Both the position numbers and the translations under genes were made by a program. This document shows, one piece after another, positions 7,642 to 16,506 of a stretch of DNA of 64,000 nucleotides (positions are counted from its first letter, which is position 1; every line of letters begins with the position of its first letter). This stretch comes from Oscillospiraceae bacterium NTUH-002-81. GTDB taxonomy: Bacteria; Bacillota; Clostridia; Lachnospirales; Lachnospiraceae. The notes beneath the pieces were generated by a model. The model did no database searches. It saw only the letters and a list, made by a program, of their open reading frames with translations, and was not told the origin of the DNA. The DNA lies in contig CP136052.1 in NCBI GenBank assembly GCA_032620915.1, positions 1,526,501 to 1,590,500 of the forward strand. The letters are read 5' to 3'.

Positions 7642-8742
7642 TCATGATTCCTTTTCCCTGTTATCATTATATGTTTTTAGGCGTTCCACTTCTACAGCAT
7701 AACTGGATCTCAGTTCAAGCAAAGATCTCACAAGGTTATGCATATCAATATCTTTGAAAAGGTCGGAAGAATCATCCCGGTTAATATCCTCCTGGAGAAA
7801 ACGGAACCAGTGGCTGTCATCACTGTTGTCAACTGTCATTACCCCATTTTTGGTCTGGAGAGACAATTCAGCTATGAGCTGCATGGAATTTGTGTTAAAA
7901 GGTTTTTTGTCTGTTTCTGAATTGGTGATATGTTCCAGGCCCATTTTGAAAGCTGCAATATCTCTGCCGCGGCGACCGTCATTGGTATCTACAACCAGTG
8001 CGGATCCACCGATATAGGATTCCCGTTTTATTTCATTTACAATGCGAATATTCCAGAACATGGTACAGCGGCATGGATCGTCTTCTATGGATGTAAAATG
8101 GATACGGATACAATTATTGGTGAAAAGGATATCCTCATGCTCAGCGATATATAAATTGAGAGATTCCAGTTTTTTATTGCTGATAAAGCTTGTGTGTTCA
8201 TGTGCGAAAGCTTTTTTCAAATTTTCGGGTGTGTCGAAGTTATTCAGAATGGCTTTTACTTGTGGCAGTTCAAAGTCCTTGATGCCGAGAATCATGCATG
8301 CATAGTACTTGCCTTTGGTTTCGAATAATTTGAAATACCCTGTGTATGCGTGGTAAGCCGAGTGGGATACCATATAATAGCAGCGAAAAAGCTGGTTGGT
8401 AAATAAAGTGATATTATCAAAAGAATGGTACGTGTATGTTTGTGTAAAGTATTCTTTTGGAAACTTACGTTTGAAATCACTTGTCGGCAAATACAGATCT
8501 TCTGCTGCGAGGCTGTTTTTTGTTGAATCAGATAAATAGTGGCAAAAGCTGTCAGCAATCTGTCGTGCTGTTTTTACAGACAAATTTTCTCCATAGAGTG
8601 CTTTTTTCAATGTGGAAAGACTGATATTTAAGTTGTAGAATGTCTGTTTTGGAACATATTTTGACAAAGTAAATGCAGGGCTGACGCAATCAATCAAGTA
8701 TTTGATATTGTTTCCGTATGTTTCTGAATTCTTTTTAGGCAT
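7642..8742 (-). CDS. Putative transcriptional regulator, divergent from the island operon
   Basis: The protein has 366 residues and no membrane segment. The N-terminal 70 residues have helix-turn-helix spacing: ISLSTLKKALYGENLSVKTA then RQIADSFCHYL, which resembles a two-helix DNA-reading unit followed by a dimer helix. The remainder is a mixed alpha/beta region with no motif that I recognise. It is transcribed away from the 8899-12713 operon. A 26-bp perfect palindrome lies between the two starts, as expected for an autoregulator. Codon use is AT-richer than in the flanking genes. The regulatory role is inferred. Confidence 0.6.
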   Translation of the reverse strand: MPKKNSETYGNNIKYLIDCVSPAFTLSKYVPKQTFYNLNISLSTLKKALYGENLSVKTARQIADSFCHYLSDSTKNSLAAEDLYLPTSDFKRKFPKEYFTQTYTYHSFDNITLFTNQLFRCYYMVSHSAYHAYTGYFKLFETKGKYYACMILGIKDFELPQVKAILNNFDTPENLKKAFAHEHTSFISNKKLESLNLYIAEHEDILFTNNCIRIHFTSIEDDPCRCTMFWNIRIVNEIKRESYIGGSALVVDTNDGRRGRDIAAFKMGLEHITNSETDKKPFNTNSMQLIAELSLQTKNGVMTVDNSDDSHWFRFLQEDINRDDSSDLFKDIDMHNLVRSLLELRSSYAVEVERLKTYNDNREKES

Positions 8743-8768
8743 AAAATAATACCATCCCTTCTGTAAAA

Positions 8769-8794
8769 TATAATAAGATATATATCTTATTATA
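8769..8794. promoter_or_regulatory. 26-bp perfect palindrome, likely operator of the divergent promoters
   Basis: TATAATAAGATA at 8769-8780 begins a perfect 26-bp dyad centred between 8781 and 8782. Imperfect outer arms TTCTGTA and TACAGAA flank it. It lies 26 bases from the start of the putative regulator and about 105 from the first operon gene. Its AT-rich halves also contain TATAAT-like -10 elements on both strands. Confidence 0.55.
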
Positions 8795-8898
8795 ACATAT
8801 CATACAGAAAAGTAAATATGATAAATATCTTGAATTGGCTATTATAGGAGGATAAAATAAAAGAAAATAAATTGATAGTAATGAAGGGAGAATGAAAA

Positions 8899-9566
8899 AT
8901 GATTCATGAAACAAAGAAACCCGTAATTGTAATTTCCGGCCCGTCTGGGGTGGGAAAGTCAACAGTCATTCATCATTTTGTTGCCCTGCACCCGGAGTTT
9001 GCGCTTGTTCGTTCGGTGACGACAAGAAAGAAAAGAAATGACGATGACTGTTACCTTTATGTAGACGAAAGTACGTTTGATAGCATGGAACTGGCTGGCG
9101 AATTCCTGGAGACAGACCGGTATCTGGGGTATCCTATGGGACACCTCGCCAGGAATTAGACCGGCTCTATGAAGAAAACAAGATTCCCATCTTGGATATC
9201 ATTTATTCTGGCATGAAAAATCTGAAAGCAAATAAGGAATTTGACATGAAAACCATCTTCCTCTGGGCATCCCCGCATGTATTGTTAAAGCGTATTCGTG
9301 AGCGTGAGGGAGAAGACAAAAATAGGTACAAGCATGCTTCCAAACTTTCATCTGCTATTGCCGCTATCGAGGTAAGTAGTGAGTACGATTTTTTGGTAAA
9401 TACAGAAAATGACATCGATGATACGACAGACAAATTAGAAAAAATCATACTGGGAGATGGTACTACATATAGCAGTGCTCGCAAAAAAATTGATATAGCT
9501 GAGTATATTTACAAAACAAAGCTGGCAATAGCCATTTATTTCGAGAGGGAGAAACGGAAAAAATGA
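8899..9566 (+). pseudogene. Guanylate-kinase-like P-loop protein, apparent frameshift
   Basis: The N-terminus has the P-loop GPSGVGKS and the GMP-site segment RSVTTRKKR. After one G is restored in the G4 run at 9126-9129, the frame continues as LGVSYGTPRQELD, then ILDIIYSGMKNLK, IFLWASPHVLLKRI and YDFLVNTEND. These are all the landmarks of guanylate kinase, in order, over about 222 residues. As read it splits into 8899-9159 and 9192-9566. The lid region and overall sequence diverge from housekeeping Gmk, so the substrate may be different. It is the first gene of the island operon and overlaps the next by ATGA. Confidence 0.75.
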
Positions 9567-10534
9567 AAAGAAGAATAGTGAGTGCAGGACTTCTTGTGGT
9601 GGTTATGATGTGTGCCCTTTGGTGGGCACTGCATCTGTACCACCCTAGGAGGAAAGAGGTTGTAAATGTTTTGAAAGCTTCAGAGGATGAGACCATGAGG
9701 GCAAATGAAAATGAAATACAATCCGATTTGCCTATGAAATATATGGTAATGTTAGACAGCTGTTGTGAGATGAAATCATCCTTCAAAGGATACGGAAGCG
9801 GTGCGTATTTGAGAGAAGCCTTTCTTCTTTTTGGAAGCATTCTTGCAGAAGAAGATGAGATCCAGATATTTCCAGGTACTACAGCATCCGAAACAAAGTC
9901 ATCTTATGGCATATCTGGTGGTATGGATCTGCAAGAGATAAAAGCTGTCGTGGATCAGATACCTTATATAACAGAAAATCCGTCTTCCTCTTTGGTTGAC
10001 GAATGGGAAAGAAAAGTGATGGACGCGGCGGAAGCGGCAAAAGGAAAGGCAAATGTCAGGATTCTGACCATTTGCTGCCATAACCATAAAAAACAGCTGA
10101 GTCAAAACGATTTTTCTGCATTTCCCATGGAGCTTATTTCAGATGCACTGGAATTTTCGGAAGAGTATGCGGCTGATGATTGCATCATCGAAGCGAAAGA
10201 CTTTCCGCAGGCTATGTTTCGGGCAACCCCGTATCTGATGCTGCAGGAGAGTGATTTGATGACAGATCACTTCACCCTGTCCTTTCCGACACCTACGGAT
10301 CAGTTTTCTATTGTCCTGCAATCGACGTTTCCGGAGGTGATTTTTACTGATCAGGAGTATACATACAAGGGATTGATTTTGTCAAGCGGGAGAATATTAT
10401 ATCAGGTGCATATGGACAGCCCAACGGGAAGCGTGGAGATATTTCTGAACAAGAAAGAGAATCAACAGATCCAGATCATATATCCGATGAATGATGCTGC
10501 CTCGGACAAATGGCTTATTTTAAGGGAGGAATGA
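9563..10534 (+). CDS. Membrane-anchored extracytoplasmic protein of unknown function
   Basis: The protein has 323 residues. Residues 5-25 (IVSAGLLVVVMMCALWWALH) form a signal anchor, and the rest is outside the membrane. Residues about 52-100 (YMVMLDSCCEMKSS, then LREAFLLFGSILAEEDEIQI) have the strand-helix-strand layout of a von Willebrand A domain. The metal-binding DxSxS is replaced by DSCCEM, so normal metal binding is doubtful. The C-terminal part is probably beta-rich. The gene overlaps its neighbours at both ends (ATGA at 9563 and 10531-10534), which implies one translationally coupled operon. Confidence 0.65.
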   Translation: MKRRIVSAGLLVVVMMCALWWALHLYHPRRKEVVNVLKASEDETMRANENEIQSDLPMKYMVMLDSCCEMKSSFKGYGSGAYLREAFLLFGSILAEEDEIQIFPGTTASETKSSYGISGGMDLQEIKAVVDQIPYITENPSSSLVDEWERKVMDAAEAAKGKANVRILTICCHNHKKQLSQNDFSAFPMELISDALEFSEEYAADDCIIEAKDFPQAMFRATPYLMLQESDLMTDHFTLSFPTPTDQFSIVLQSTFPEVIFTDQEYTYKGLILSSGRILYQVHMDSPTGSVEIFLNKKENQQIQIIYPMNDAASDKWLILREE

Positions 10535-10539
10535 TGGAA

Positions 10540-11473
10540 ATGAAAGAATGGAAAGGGTTTTGTGATCTACATGTACACACCACAAATTCAGACGGGAAGT
10601 ACACACCGTATGAATTAGCAAGACTATGCATGGATAAGGGGATTCAGACTATTGCTTTTACGGATCACAACGTGATGTTGACGAAGAAGGAAATGAATGC
10701 GTTGCGAGAAAAATTCCCCGAGATGCATTTGATTGATGGTTCCGAAATTTCTGCAGCACACCAGTTGCTTTCAGGAAAAATGAAAGAAATCCATATCCTT
10801 GGATTATTTTTTAAAACCAACGGATAGATTGGAGAAGTTTCTCCTACAGAATAAAAACCGTGTAGAAGGCGAAACAAAGACACAGATTAAGGAAATGATT
10901 GCATTGCTCAATGGGCTGGGAATGAATTTTACATATGAAAACGTCGCAGAGATGTTTCCTGAAAAAATAATTGGTCGTATGGAACTTGCCCGGTTCCTGA
11001 CAGAAAAAGGAATGGTACGAACAGAAGAAGAGGCATTTGACACGTATATTGGAGATTCGGGAGAAAAACGCGCTTATGTTGAAAGAAGCGTACACTGTGC
11101 CAGTATGAAAAAAGTCATTGCCGAGATTCTGGAGGCAGATGGAGTCCCTGTGCTTGCGCATGTTTTTAATTATAGTTTTCCACCGCATGAGAGAAACTAT
11201 GAGAGAAATTATTTGATAAAAACCTTTGTGCAGGAAGGTGGTCTGGCGATAGAAGCCTTTTATAGTCCTTACATGGAGGCGTTACAGCAATATCTTTATC
11301 TTTTTTGTGCAAGGAAAAGAGGGCTGGGAGTCAGCGCCGGATCCGATTTTCATGGTTTTTTTGAACATGATTCACTGGAATGCAGATATCCTGCAGCAAT
11401 CGCCTGTCTGTTGGGGCAGATGGCCAGGGAGAAAAGAGGGATCGTGTGGGATGATGAGCGTGGGGGAGAGTGA
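10540..11473 (+). pseudogene. PHP-domain metal-dependent phosphoesterase, apparent frameshift
   Basis: The N-terminal half has CDLHVHTTNSDGKYTPYEL and TIAFTDHNV, the first metal motifs of the PHP superfamily. The C-terminal half has VLAHVFNYSFPPHE, GLAIEAFYSP and LGVSAGSDFHG, the remaining metal-ligand motifs. The frame breaks in the TTTTTTAAAA run at 10807-10816. Removing one base joins them to about 310 residues. The start at 10540 follows GGAGGA by 9 bases; 10531 is possible and would overlap the previous stop. PHP enzymes of this type act on nucleotides or phosphorylated sugars. The substrate here is not predictable. Confidence 0.75.
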
Positions 11474-11475
11474 GT

Positions 11476-11931
11476 ATGAAACAGGAGTATATTGAGGTTC
11501 TGGAAGAAAGGTTAAAAACGAAAGGATATGTTTTTGATAAGAGATGCAAAGAAGGAAAGGTGACGTTTGTGATCTATATGCAGACGGTAAGCCAGAGTGC
11601 CTTGTGCATGGAACTGGAACTGAACGAGAATGGTGTTGGACGACTGTTTTGCACTGTCATCCCTACTTTTCCGGGGAAAAATCGTGACGCTGTGGAAAAG
11701 GAGCTGAATCGACTCTTTTTCCTTTCTGAGATGGTTAAATTCGATATCGAAGAAGAGAGCATTGTGGCTGTTTCAGAGTTTGATATGAGAAAAGTTGAAA
11801 GAGCAGATGATACTATGCTAATACTATTTTCAAGGCTGCATACGTTTAAAAACCAAATTGAAGCAGCGCTTCCAGGGATTCAGTACGCAATATACAGAAG
11901 TGATATTGAAAATATGAGGAGTTCAATATGA
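11476..11931 (+). CDS. Uncharacterised small acidic protein in the island operon
   Basis: The protein has 151 residues and is cytosolic. The layout is helix (YIEVLEERLKTKGY), a beta-sheet region (KVTFVIYMQTV, SALCMELELN, GRLFCTVIPTF), then helix, which loosely recalls the YbjN/secretion-chaperone fold. No family signature is certain. The ribosome site GGGGGAG lies 7 bases before 11476. The gene overlaps the next one by ATGA, so both are made from one transcript. A chaperone-like role for a partner protein is only a guess. Confidence 0.6.
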   Translation: MKQEYIEVLEERLKTKGYVFDKRCKEGKVTFVIYMQTVSQSALCMELELNENGVGRLFCTVIPTFPGKNRDAVEKELNRLFFLSEMVKFDIEEESIVAVSEFDMRKVERADDTMLILFSRLHTFKNQIEAALPGIQYAIYRSDIENMRSSI

Positions 11932-12713
11932 TAAATATGCGACTTATTTTTGTATGCTTGTTCTATTTCCTGTTTTCACTGTTGCCAGCATGGTTGTTTC
12001 TGCTTTTTATTTTTTGCATAACGAAAAAGAGAGGAAAGTTCCCTAAGAAGCGAACATTTTATAAGGCGTTCGTGTGTGCGCTGTCGGCTGCGCTGGTGAT
12101 TCCATCTCTATATATAGCTGGAGTGATTATTTTTCACGTACCGAAGAAACAGGAGAAAACAACAGAAGAAAGTACGTCTGTTTTTGATGACTATACACTC
12201 CTGCAATATGATGAAGATGCAGCCTACAAAGAGTATGAAAATCAAAATCTATTTGGGAGGCTCAGGCAGTCGCACTGGGAGTTATGTGATACAGAACGAA
12301 AAATAGAGCTTCTTCAGGAGCTGGCTGACTTCGAGACACGGGAAAATTTACATATTCCAGAAGTGAAAGTGTATGGAGAAACATTACCGGAAACGATAGG
12401 TGGGCGCTACCGCGATGGAAAAAATGAGATCCAGATCAATGAACAATATTTGGAAAATGCATCTGAAGCTATCAGAATTTTGCTGCACGAGCTGTTTCAT
12501 AGAGAACAGGATTATTTGCTGACACACTTGAACATTGATGTAGATACAGCGAGAAATTATTATTTTAAACATATTAGACAGTGGAAGAAGGAAACGCTCA
12601 ATTATATTGGTTCTAACGGAGAATATGAACGTTACAGCGAGCAAACCCTGGAAAGAGACGCTGAATCATTCGCAGAGGAAGAATGGGAGAAGATTGAACC
12701 GTATATAAAATAG
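11928..12713 (+). CDS. Membrane protein with HExxH zinc-protease motif
   Basis: This 261-residue protein has two N-terminal membrane helices (residues about 5-32 and 48-70), followed by a soluble domain of about 190 residues. LLHELFHREQDY places HExxH at residues 187-191, and a conserved-looking acidic region EQTLERDAESFAEEEWE follows, where a third zinc ligand could be. The layout suggests a membrane-anchored gluzincin-like peptidase. The soluble domain would be cytosolic or external depending on the hairpin. It is the last gene of the island operon. No peptidase subfamily was recognised. Confidence 0.65.
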   Translation: MINMRLIFVCLFYFLFSLLPAWLFLLFIFCITKKRGKFPKKRTFYKAFVCALSAALVIPSLYIAGVIIFHVPKKQEKTTEESTSVFDDYTLLQYDEDAAYKEYENQNLFGRLRQSHWELCDTERKIELLQELADFETRENLHIPEVKVYGETLPETIGGRYRDGKNEIQINEQYLENASEAIRILLHELFHREQDYLLTHLNIDVDTARNYYFKHIRQWKKETLNYIGSNGEYERYSEQTLERDAESFAEEEWEKIEPYIK

Positions 12714-12787
12714 CGGCACATTCTTAATTTTATTTGCGTGCGAGTCATTTTTCCGCTATACTGAGATGATAGACTTATGTATACCAT

Positions 12788-12877
12788 ATGGCGCGCGGCT
12801 GGCTGGTGAACCGACTGGCTGTTGAAAATCAGCTGGGTGTATATGCAAAAGCAGAAGAAGAAATTGAATTTGAATGA
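12788..12877 (+). CDS. Possible 29-residue ORF before dut
   Basis: The frame [20 protein letters not shown] then KAEEEIEFE is open and ends 15 bases before the dUTPase start. Base composition is like that of the genes downstream rather than the AT-rich island upstream. No good ribosome site precedes it, and it may be the remaining tail of a deleted gene at the island edge. Confidence 0.25.
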   Translation: MARGWLVNRLAVENQLGVYAKAEEEIEFE

Positions 12878-12891
12878 TGAGGAGAGACAAC

Positions 12892-13329
12892 ATGAAACAG
12901 ACCATCAGGATAAAATATTTCACCGACAAGATTGACAAGCTTGCCTATATCGGCGGAAAATCCGACTGGATCGACCTGCGTGCGGCAGAGCGGGTGGAAT
13001 TGAAAAAAGGCGAATTCAAGCTGATCCCCCTTGGTGTGGCGCTGGCGCTGCCCAAGGGCTATGAGGCCCATGTGGTGCCTCGAAGCAGTACCTTCAAGAC
13101 TTACGGTGTGATCCAGGCCAATTCCATGGGGATTATAGATAACTCCTACTGTGGCCCCAATGATCAGTGGAAGTTCCCGGCGCTGGCAGTACGGGATACG
13201 GTGATCGAGGTAAATGACCGGATCTGCCAGTTCCGCATTATGGAGAATCAGCCGGAACTGGTCTTTGAGGAGGACAGCCTGGAAGGAAATGCAGACCGGG
13301 GCGGCTACGGCACCACCGGGCGGCAGTAA
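12892..13329 (+). CDS. dut: dUTP diphosphatase (dUTPase)
   Basis: This trimeric dUTPase of 145 residues hydrolyses dUTP to dUMP and pyrophosphate, keeping uracil out of DNA and feeding thymidylate synthesis. All five motifs are visible: DLRA (motif 1), PRSSTF (2), GIIDNSYCG (3), RICQFRI (4) and RGGYGTTG (5) at the C-terminus. Motif 3 contains the catalytic Asp and the uracil-stacking Tyr. The ATG at 12892 follows GGAGAG; the upstream ATG at 12874 is too close to any ribosome site. Standing alone after the island, it seems to mark the return to core chromosome. Confidence 0.92.
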   Translation: MKQTIRIKYFTDKIDKLAYIGGKSDWIDLRAAERVELKKGEFKLIPLGVALALPKGYEAHVVPRSSTFKTYGVIQANSMGIIDNSYCGPNDQWKFPALAVRDTVIEVNDRICQFRIMENQPELVFEEDSLEGNADRGGYGTTGRQ

Positions 13330-13457
13330 ACTGGATTGGGAGAGGCAGAGACATTCGTGGCTGACGGAAGTGATATCCGGTAAGAGATGTGAATACGTGA
13401 CACCCATGGGCGATGTGGAAAAGCTGCATGGATAATACGGAAAGGGAGGAGTAAATA

Positions 13458-13956
13458 ATGAAAGAACCAAAGCTTCATGAGAGTGTTTTTATCGCGGACG
13501 GCGCGAAAGTGCTGGGCGATGTGGTGATGGGGGAGGATTCCTCGGTGTGGTACAATGCGGTGATCCGGGCGGATAATGCGCGGGTGACCATTGGAAAACA
13601 GACGAATATCCAGGACGGGGCGATCATTCATGTGGATCCGGACAGTCCGGTGAACATCGGAGATGGCGTGGTGGTGGGCCATGGAGCCATCATCCATGCA
13701 TGCACGGTGGGAGATCATTCCCCTAGTGGGCATGGGAGCCATCATCCTCAATGATGCTGTGATCGGAAAAGACTGCCTCATCGGCGCCGGGGCGCTGGTG
13801 ACCGGCGGTACGGTGATCCCGGATGGCATGCTGGTGCTGGGAAGCCCGGCAAAGGCGATCCGACCGGTAACGGAGGCGGAAAAAGCAGATATCCGGGAAA
13901 GTGCCGAAGGGTATGCCGCAGAGGCAAGACAGATGAAAGCGGAGCAGAAGAACTGA
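13458..13956 (+). pseudogene. Gamma-carbonic-anhydrase-like hexapeptide protein, apparent frameshift
   Basis: The protein is a left-handed beta-helix of the YrdA/PaaY type: GDVVMGEDSSVWYNAVIRAD, then TNIQDGAIIHV and VVVGHGAIIHACTVGD. His residues are at the usual zinc positions. The frame is lost in the C4 run at 13720-13723. One C less gives HSLVGMGAIILNDAVIGK and the normal C-terminal helix (165 residues). Members bind zinc or iron, and some hydrate CO2; many have no proven activity. A good AGGGAGG site precedes the ATG. A long-armed terminator follows at 14005. Confidence 0.82.
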
Positions 13957-14004
13957 AAATAGATTCTATTGAAAAGAAAATGCCCGAAAAAATAAAACAA
14001 ATAC

Positions 14005-14069
14005 AAAAAAGAACAGCGACATCGGACAAACTGATGAAAATATGCCAGATGATATTGCTGTTCTTTTTT
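14005..14069. terminator. Bidirectional terminator between the gamma-CA and DUF1893 genes
   Basis: AAAAAAGAACAGC at 14005-14017 pairs with GCTGTTCTTTTTT at 14057-14069. A-runs and T-runs on both sides suit termination of the two convergent genes. The loop of about 39 bases is long but has some inner pairing (GACATC with GATGAT). Confidence 0.7.
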
Positions 14070-14106
14070 GTTGCAATCTATTTCGAAGAAATTATTCACA
14101 GAGGCT

Positions 14107-14580
14107 TTACGCTTCAGCAGTTTCCTCCGCCTGGCAGGGACAGACCTTCCCGGCAGCCTCTTCTCTTGGCAGCAGTTGATCGAAGAATTCATAGGCCTGG
14201 AATGCGGAGCGGATGTCCAGACATTTCTGTTCCAGGGCAGCAGCTTCCGGTGCGCGGTTGGGCAGGATGACATCCACCAGCTCTTCATAAGTGACCTTAA
14301 TGCCGCTGGCCCGCAGAGCTTCTGTGGCAGGAATACTTATGATTTCTGCAAAGAGTTCCCGGATACCTCCGTAACAAAGAAGCAGTGCGTCGGCGCGGCC
14401 GATGCGGTGGGCGGCTGCAACGGTGCCGGACAGGCTGTTTTTGTCTTCGCGCAGCTTGTTCAGCAGCAGGCCGGTGTGGTAATCGGCTTCTTCCCAGGTG
14501 GAATTCACCCCCATGGCGACGAAGGTCAGTTCTTTGGTTTTGAGCTCATTTTTTGCATTTTCGATGGTGTTCATAGTCAT
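14107..14580 (-). CDS. DUF1893 family protein
   Basis: The protein has 157 residues. The central part, SLSGTVAAAHRIGRADALLL, then CYGGIRELFAEIIS and ALRASGIKVTYEELVDVILP, is the pattern of DUF1893 proteins, which have a cytidine-deaminase-like fold but no proven function. The N-terminal 40 residues and the C-terminal tail (LPREEAAGKVCPCQAEE) are extra. GAGAGGGG lies directly before the first of two near ATGs. It is monocistronic and convergent with the gamma-CA gene. Confidence 0.7.
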   Translation of the reverse strand: MTMNTIENAKNELKTKELTFVAMGVNSTWEEADYHTGLLLNKLREDKNSLSGTVAAAHRIGRADALLLCYGGIRELFAEIISIPATEALRASGIKVTYEELVDVILPNRAPEAAALEQKCLDIRSAFQAYEFFDQLLPREEAAGKVCPCQAEETAEA

Positions 14581-14841
14581 AGCCCCTCTCTTGGTGAAAA
14601 TAGAATAGATAAGATTAATAATTTTTTAACGAAATTGCTTTCCACATTTTATATCTTGCGTTTGCGAATAAATTCGTGTAAAATGTGTTTAAAACAAATC
14701 CTTATGTAATATATTAAACCACCTTTTAAAAGTAAAATCAATACCTTTCAGGTGGAAAAATGTTAAAATATTAACATTGGCGTGAGTGAACGGAAATTGT
14801 ACCACTGACCAGACAGACATCCAAGGAGAACAAAGAATCAT

Positions 14842-16286
14842 ATGATAAGCAATGACGCGACAATTTTGAATATCAAACATGAAGTGCTGTATGAGGTGGC
14901 GAAGCTGGCCTTTGCCGGGACGCTGGAGGAGCGAAAGGAGGAGCTTCCTTTTGAGATGATCCCGGGGCCGAAGGCGCGGTTTCGCTGCTGTGTGTATAAG
15001 GAGCGGGAGGTGATCCGGCAGCGGATCGCGCTGGCGGAAGGAAAGCCGCCGCTGGGTAAGCAGTCGGACAATATTGTACAGGTCATTGACGCGGCCTGCG
15101 AGGACTGTCCGATCTCCCGGTTTGTGGTGACGGATAACTGCCAGAAATGTATGGGAAAGGCCTGCCAGCAGTCGTGCCGCTTTGATGCCATCGAGATGGG
15201 GCGGGAGCGGGCGCACATCGATCCAGCCAAATGTAAGGAGTGTGGCAAATGTGCCCAGGCGTGCCCGTATAATGCCATTGCCGATCTGATCCGGCCCTGC
15301 CGCAGGAGCTGTCCGGTGGATGCCATCAAGATCCACCCGGAGACGGGGCTGGCGACCATCGACGAGAGCCGTTGCATCAACTGCGGGGCCTGCATCCACC
15401 GGTGCCCCTTTGGCGCCATCAGTTCCCGGTCGTTTATCGTGGACGTGATCCGAGCAATCACCGGCGGTAAGCGGGTGATCGCACTGGTGGCACCTGCCAC
15501 GGAAGGGCAGTTCGGCCCGGGGATCACGATGCAGAGCTGGCGCACGGCCCTGCAAAAGGCAGGTTTTACGGATATGGTAGAGGTGGCCCTGGGGGCGGAT
15601 CTGACGGCGGCGTCGGAGGCGGAAGAGTGGGCGGAGGCCTATGCGAAAGGGGGAGGAAGAAGACCACCTCCTGCTGTCCGGCCTTTGTGAGCATGGTGCG
15701 CAAGCTTTACCCGCAGCTGGCGGGGCATTTGTCGGAGACTGTTTCTCCCATGTGTGCGGTTTCCCGACTGGTGAAGGCCAAGGATCCGGAGGCGGTGACG
15801 GTGTTTATCGGCCCCTGTGTGGCCAAGAAGCAGGAAGCGGCAGAGGGAAAAGAGGGAACGGCGGATTTCGCCCTGACTTACGGGGAGATCCGGGTGATTT
15901 TGAAAGCCAAGAATGTGGAGCTGCAGCCGGAGGAAAATCAGGAGCAGCAGGCCAGCGTTTACGGCAAACGGTTTGCCAATGCAGGCGGCGTGACAAAAGC
16001 GGTGCTGCGATGCATGGAAGAGATGGGACAGCCCACGGACAAGCTGCAGGTGATGGAGTGCAACGGCGCGGCGGACTGCAAGAAAGCGCTGATGCTGTTG
16101 AAGATGGGACGGCTCCCGGCAGATTTCATCGAGGGTATGGCCTGCGAGGGCGGCTGTGTGGGCGGCCCCAGCAGTCATATGGCCATTGCCGGATTCCAGA
16201 AGGAGCGCAACGCCCAGATCGCCCAGGCGGATGACCGGGGCATTCATGAAAATCTGGCACACTACGATTCTGTTGTGATGCATTGA
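14842..16286 (+). pseudogene. Monomeric [FeFe] hydrogenase, group B type, apparent frameshift
   Basis: The restored length is about 481 residues. The N-terminal part has ferredoxin-like clusters: DNCQKCMGKACQQSC, KCKECGKCAQACPYNAI and RCINCGACIHRCPFGAI. The C-terminal part has the three H-cluster signatures: TSCCPAF, GPCVAKKQEA and GMACEGGCVGG. The ACEDCPISRFVVTDNC opening is typical of the group B (B1/B3) monomeric enzymes of Clostridia, which reduce protons or oxidise H2 with ferredoxin. The frame breaks at the G5 run at 15649-15653. Adding one G gives AKGGRKKTTSCC. No maturase genes are in the window. Confidence 0.85.
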
Positions 16287-16356
16287 GGATGGAATATACA
16301 AAATGCAGGAACATGCGACGTCGGATCTGGCAGAAGAAACAGAAGATCAGGACACA

Positions 16357-16405
16357 CAAAAAACCTCTCGGAGACTCTTTTCACAGAATCCCCGGGAGGT
16401 TTTTT
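16357..16405 (+). terminator. Rho-independent terminator after the hydrogenase gene
   Basis: AAAAAACCTCTCGG pairs with CCGGGAGGTTTTTT, with one mismatch. The T-run is followed by coding-free sequence up to argG. The symmetric A/T tracts would also stop argG transcription from the other side. Confidence 0.8.
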
Positions 16406-16506
16406 GCTCATACAGAGCGGGTTCCAGCGCCTTTCTTCTACGGATGAGCAAGCCCATGTGGAGACAGATGCCGGAACCCTGATATATTTGTTTTTTCAGG
16501 AAGGAT

